Shown here: piece after piece, positions 63,501-64,000 of the stretch | Position numbering within the stretch: the stretch's first letter is position 1 | How the letters are laid out: each line of letters starts with the position of its first letter | Assembly: GCA_964602475.1 (NCBI GenBank) | Contig: CAZRRN010000007.1 | Coordinates: forward strand, 8,563-72,562 | Origin: SZUA-448 sp964602475 | GTDB lineage: Bacteria > Bacillota > Clostridia > Lachnospirales > Lachnospiraceae | Direction of reading: 5' to 3' | DNA length: 64,000 nt | The notes under the pieces: model-generated | Databases searched by the model: none | What the model saw: only the letters and a program-made list of their open reading frames with translations | What the model was told of the DNA's origin: nothing | Program-made: the position numbers and the translations under genes

Positions 63501-63792
63501 TACGGATCCATGGAACTGTTCTGATCAGCCGACAGTTTACGGAAACTTTGGTAAAGATAATCAAGTCACGATTGCCGAGAAACTAGAACTGAAGTTTGAA
63601 GATACAGCAAAGGGACAGGTAACGGTAACCGACGAAAATCTGACGATTAATGTGCGCTCTGACAGAAGTGCTATTAACATGACTTTTATCAAAATAGCAA
63701 TCCTGTCACAGGAAGAACAAAGCTTTGAAGAGGGTGAAATGCTCACACTTAACTCTTCTCTTGACGAAACGGACAAAGAAGACGAAACGTAA
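60598..63792 (+). CDS. Secreted GH127 beta-L-arabinofuranosidase-like enzyme, cut short by an in-frame stop
   Basis: The 1064-residue product has a signal peptide (KKPVVRILCTVLAAIMILPWFRTLPAEA). It has a GH127 catalytic domain (about 40-640) and C-terminal beta-sandwich modules, the last malectin/CBM-like (GTYEIEVGFTDPW). GH127 enzymes release beta-L-arabinofuranose from plant glycoproteins and pectin side chains. The zinc-thiolate site known from Bifidobacterium HypBA1 is intact: Glu368 and Cys370 in CETCNTYNML, and Cys437-Cys438 in FWCCTGSG, Cys437 matching the nucleophile. After an acidic DETDKEDET stretch a TAA at 63790 ends the frame, yet the same frame continues for 48 codons with a membrane anchor. 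The start at 60598 follows aagaggtgagaca. Confidence 0.87.
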   Translation: MRYIRKKPVVRILCTVLAAIMILPWFRTLPAEAKEVTTVEMKWEAAAPDTVTLTEEYCVNALQLETAYLLEFDCDRLLAGFRETAGLDMKGAVRYSGWENSLIGGHTLGHYLTACAQDYISADTSAEDKAALYEKLVTLIDGLQECQENSKEKPGFLFGAVLLSKENVALQFDNVENGLTNIMTQAWVPWYTIHKILQGLIDVYRFTDYEPAKAVASALGDWIYERTSSWSAGTRNTVLGIEYGGMNDCLYSLYAITGKQEHAEAAHSFDETALFEKVLTDAADVLNNRHANTTIPKFIGALNRYVTLHGTTDASGAVIDASVYLEYAKHFFDMVITHHTYITGGNSEWEHFGRDDVLDSERTSCNCETCNTYNMLKLAGILYSVTGEAKYAEYYETAYINTILSSQNPTTGMTTYFQPMAGGYFKVYGEKFNKFWCCTGSGMENFTKLGSNLYYLKDDTVYTALFISSTLRLSEKGVTLNQESDVLSGGGTVFTVKTDSGEAVQIALAVRIPDWEKQTPAITLNETPVETEEQDGYLILRRSFANGDRVAVEFHMEAEAVGLPDADNVFAFRFGPLVLSACLGEEEMFTTTTGVNVTVPGDTLLETEEVILKETTGSLTDFITDINSYLVKADDSMTFTLTGTETQLTFVPHYTQYKERYGIYWYFTSYDDSLVKDDDAPKFEFDVIDTVQPGYGQYENDILHAMTEAGTVGVTSDSTYRYAKAGGSFTYRMAVDMEQDTFLSVVLRKEDNGKTLKITIGREEAAGSNELSNTTVIYEETLNYSGEEEQYEIYIRLPFEALKNALQTVEYNGQKRYTVQLCFEAADGQESARVCDFIRTGTRKILYETDETLAYFVDCGDHEPSTISDGDRYGKYNSVTEQAYSADPVTGYYWGIVDDMKDQYNGSGISNAVYTANTWAYEYEKTDGTAKTASNRYTKNQLESGVSPRFLDYSFELPNGTYEIEVGFTDPWNCSDQPTVYGNFGKDNQVTIAEKLELKFEDTAKGQVTVTDENLTINVRSDRSAINMTFIKIAILSQEEQSFEEGEMLTLNSSLDETDKEDET

Positions 63793-63939
63793 AAGGAAGA
63801 CGAAACAGCTGAAAAAGAAACGGGCAGCAGTACCTTCGGCGGGTTAACCGGACGGAAAATGGTCATTACAGCAGGAATCGGAGCTACAGTGATTGCTGCA
63901 CTGGCAGCGCTGTTTCTGGGATTCAGAAGGAAAAAGTAA
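63793..63939 (+). pseudogene. Detached C-terminal membrane anchor of the GH127 protein
   Basis: Directly after the TAA at 63790-63792, the same frame codes for KEDETAEKETGSS, then a glycine stretch, a hydrophobic helix (VITAGIGATVIAALAALFLGF) and the basic tail RRKK, ending with TAA at 63937. This is the shape of a wall-sorting or membrane-anchor tail, without a clear LPXTG. A change of GAA to TAA would explain the break, since the KEDET unit continues on both sides. Confidence 0.8.
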
Positions 63940-63958
63940 ATATTATATAGAAGACAGC

Positions 63959-63989
63959 AAATCCCCGGTGCCAAACCGGGGATTTTGTT
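63959..63989 (+). terminator. Terminator after the GH127 tail
   Basis: A perfect 11-bp stem (AAATCCCCGGT / ACCGGGGATTT, 63959-63969 / 63975-63985) with a 5-base loop ends in TTTTGTTT. It lies after the second stop, which supports the tail having been part of the original gene. Confidence 0.8.
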
Positions 63990-64000
63990 TGCAGAGGAAA

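Overview
The window reads as chromosomal DNA of an anaerobic, spore-forming, plant-polysaccharide-using Firmicute, most likely a Lachnospiraceae-type Clostridium. This rests on family content and is inference: a LysM-GH18 spore hydrolase, a SleB-like hydrolase, GerMN, FapA/DUF342, DUF1015 and YhhN proteins, a class D-type sortase, a Re-citrate-synthase-like LeuA relative, a pectinesterase, a GH127 arabinofuranosidase, purine-rich ribosome binding sites and TTGACA/TATAAT-type promoters. No rRNA, tRNA, CRISPR array, insertion sequence or prophage was seen. Genes are dense and lie on both strands in short operons closed by clear hairpin terminators.

Layout. 1-2800: the end of a SufB/SufD gene, a left-handed beta-helix protein and a LysM-GH18 hydrolase. 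2800-14400: Si-citrate synthase, DUF342, argH, a SleB-like hydrolase, enolase, cyclophilin with a 67-residue neighbour, a Ca2+-ATPase gene broken by an internal deletion, and a PspC gene. 14500-22900: B12-dependent methyltransferase, argS, an AAA/DUF234 ATPase, an SH3b membrane protein with an unusual cytoplasmic end, and DUF1015. 22900-30200: a LiaF-like protein, pectinesterase, deoD with an overlapping RNA methyltransferase, exoA behind a tandem repeat, sortase, tcdA and a YhhN protein. 30400-38200: an AT-rich lipoprotein, argG, maf, and a GNAT-argJ-argB-argD operon. 38300-44800: comEA, response regulator, histidine kinase, GerMN lipoprotein and comEC in one direction. 45000-52500: aminotransferase, Zn-phospholipase-like protein, pheA, Re-citrate-synthase-like gene with a GntR regulator, and an ABC-F ATPase. 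52800-64000: cytidine deaminase, a 1954-residue transglutaminase-like/DUF4011/helicase/Vsr-like protein, a radical SAM protein split by an in-frame 36-bp repeat, and a GH127 enzyme whose membrane anchor lies beyond an in-frame stop.

How the genes fit together. Arginine genes dominate (argH, argS, argG, argJ, argB, argD) but sit in four transcription units. The argG and argJBD promoter regions share a 13-bp palindrome of the form TGYATAWTATRCA that looks like an ArgR box. ArgJ recycles the acetyl group; argC and argF are not in the window. Two unrelated citrate-forming enzymes are encoded, and the second has a perfect palindrome over its -10 box and a GntR gene downstream. The least familiar items are the giant helicase at 53405-59269, whose architecture resembles defence helicase-Vsr proteins, the repeat-split radical SAM gene, and two apparently recent gene lesions (Ca2+-ATPase and GH127).
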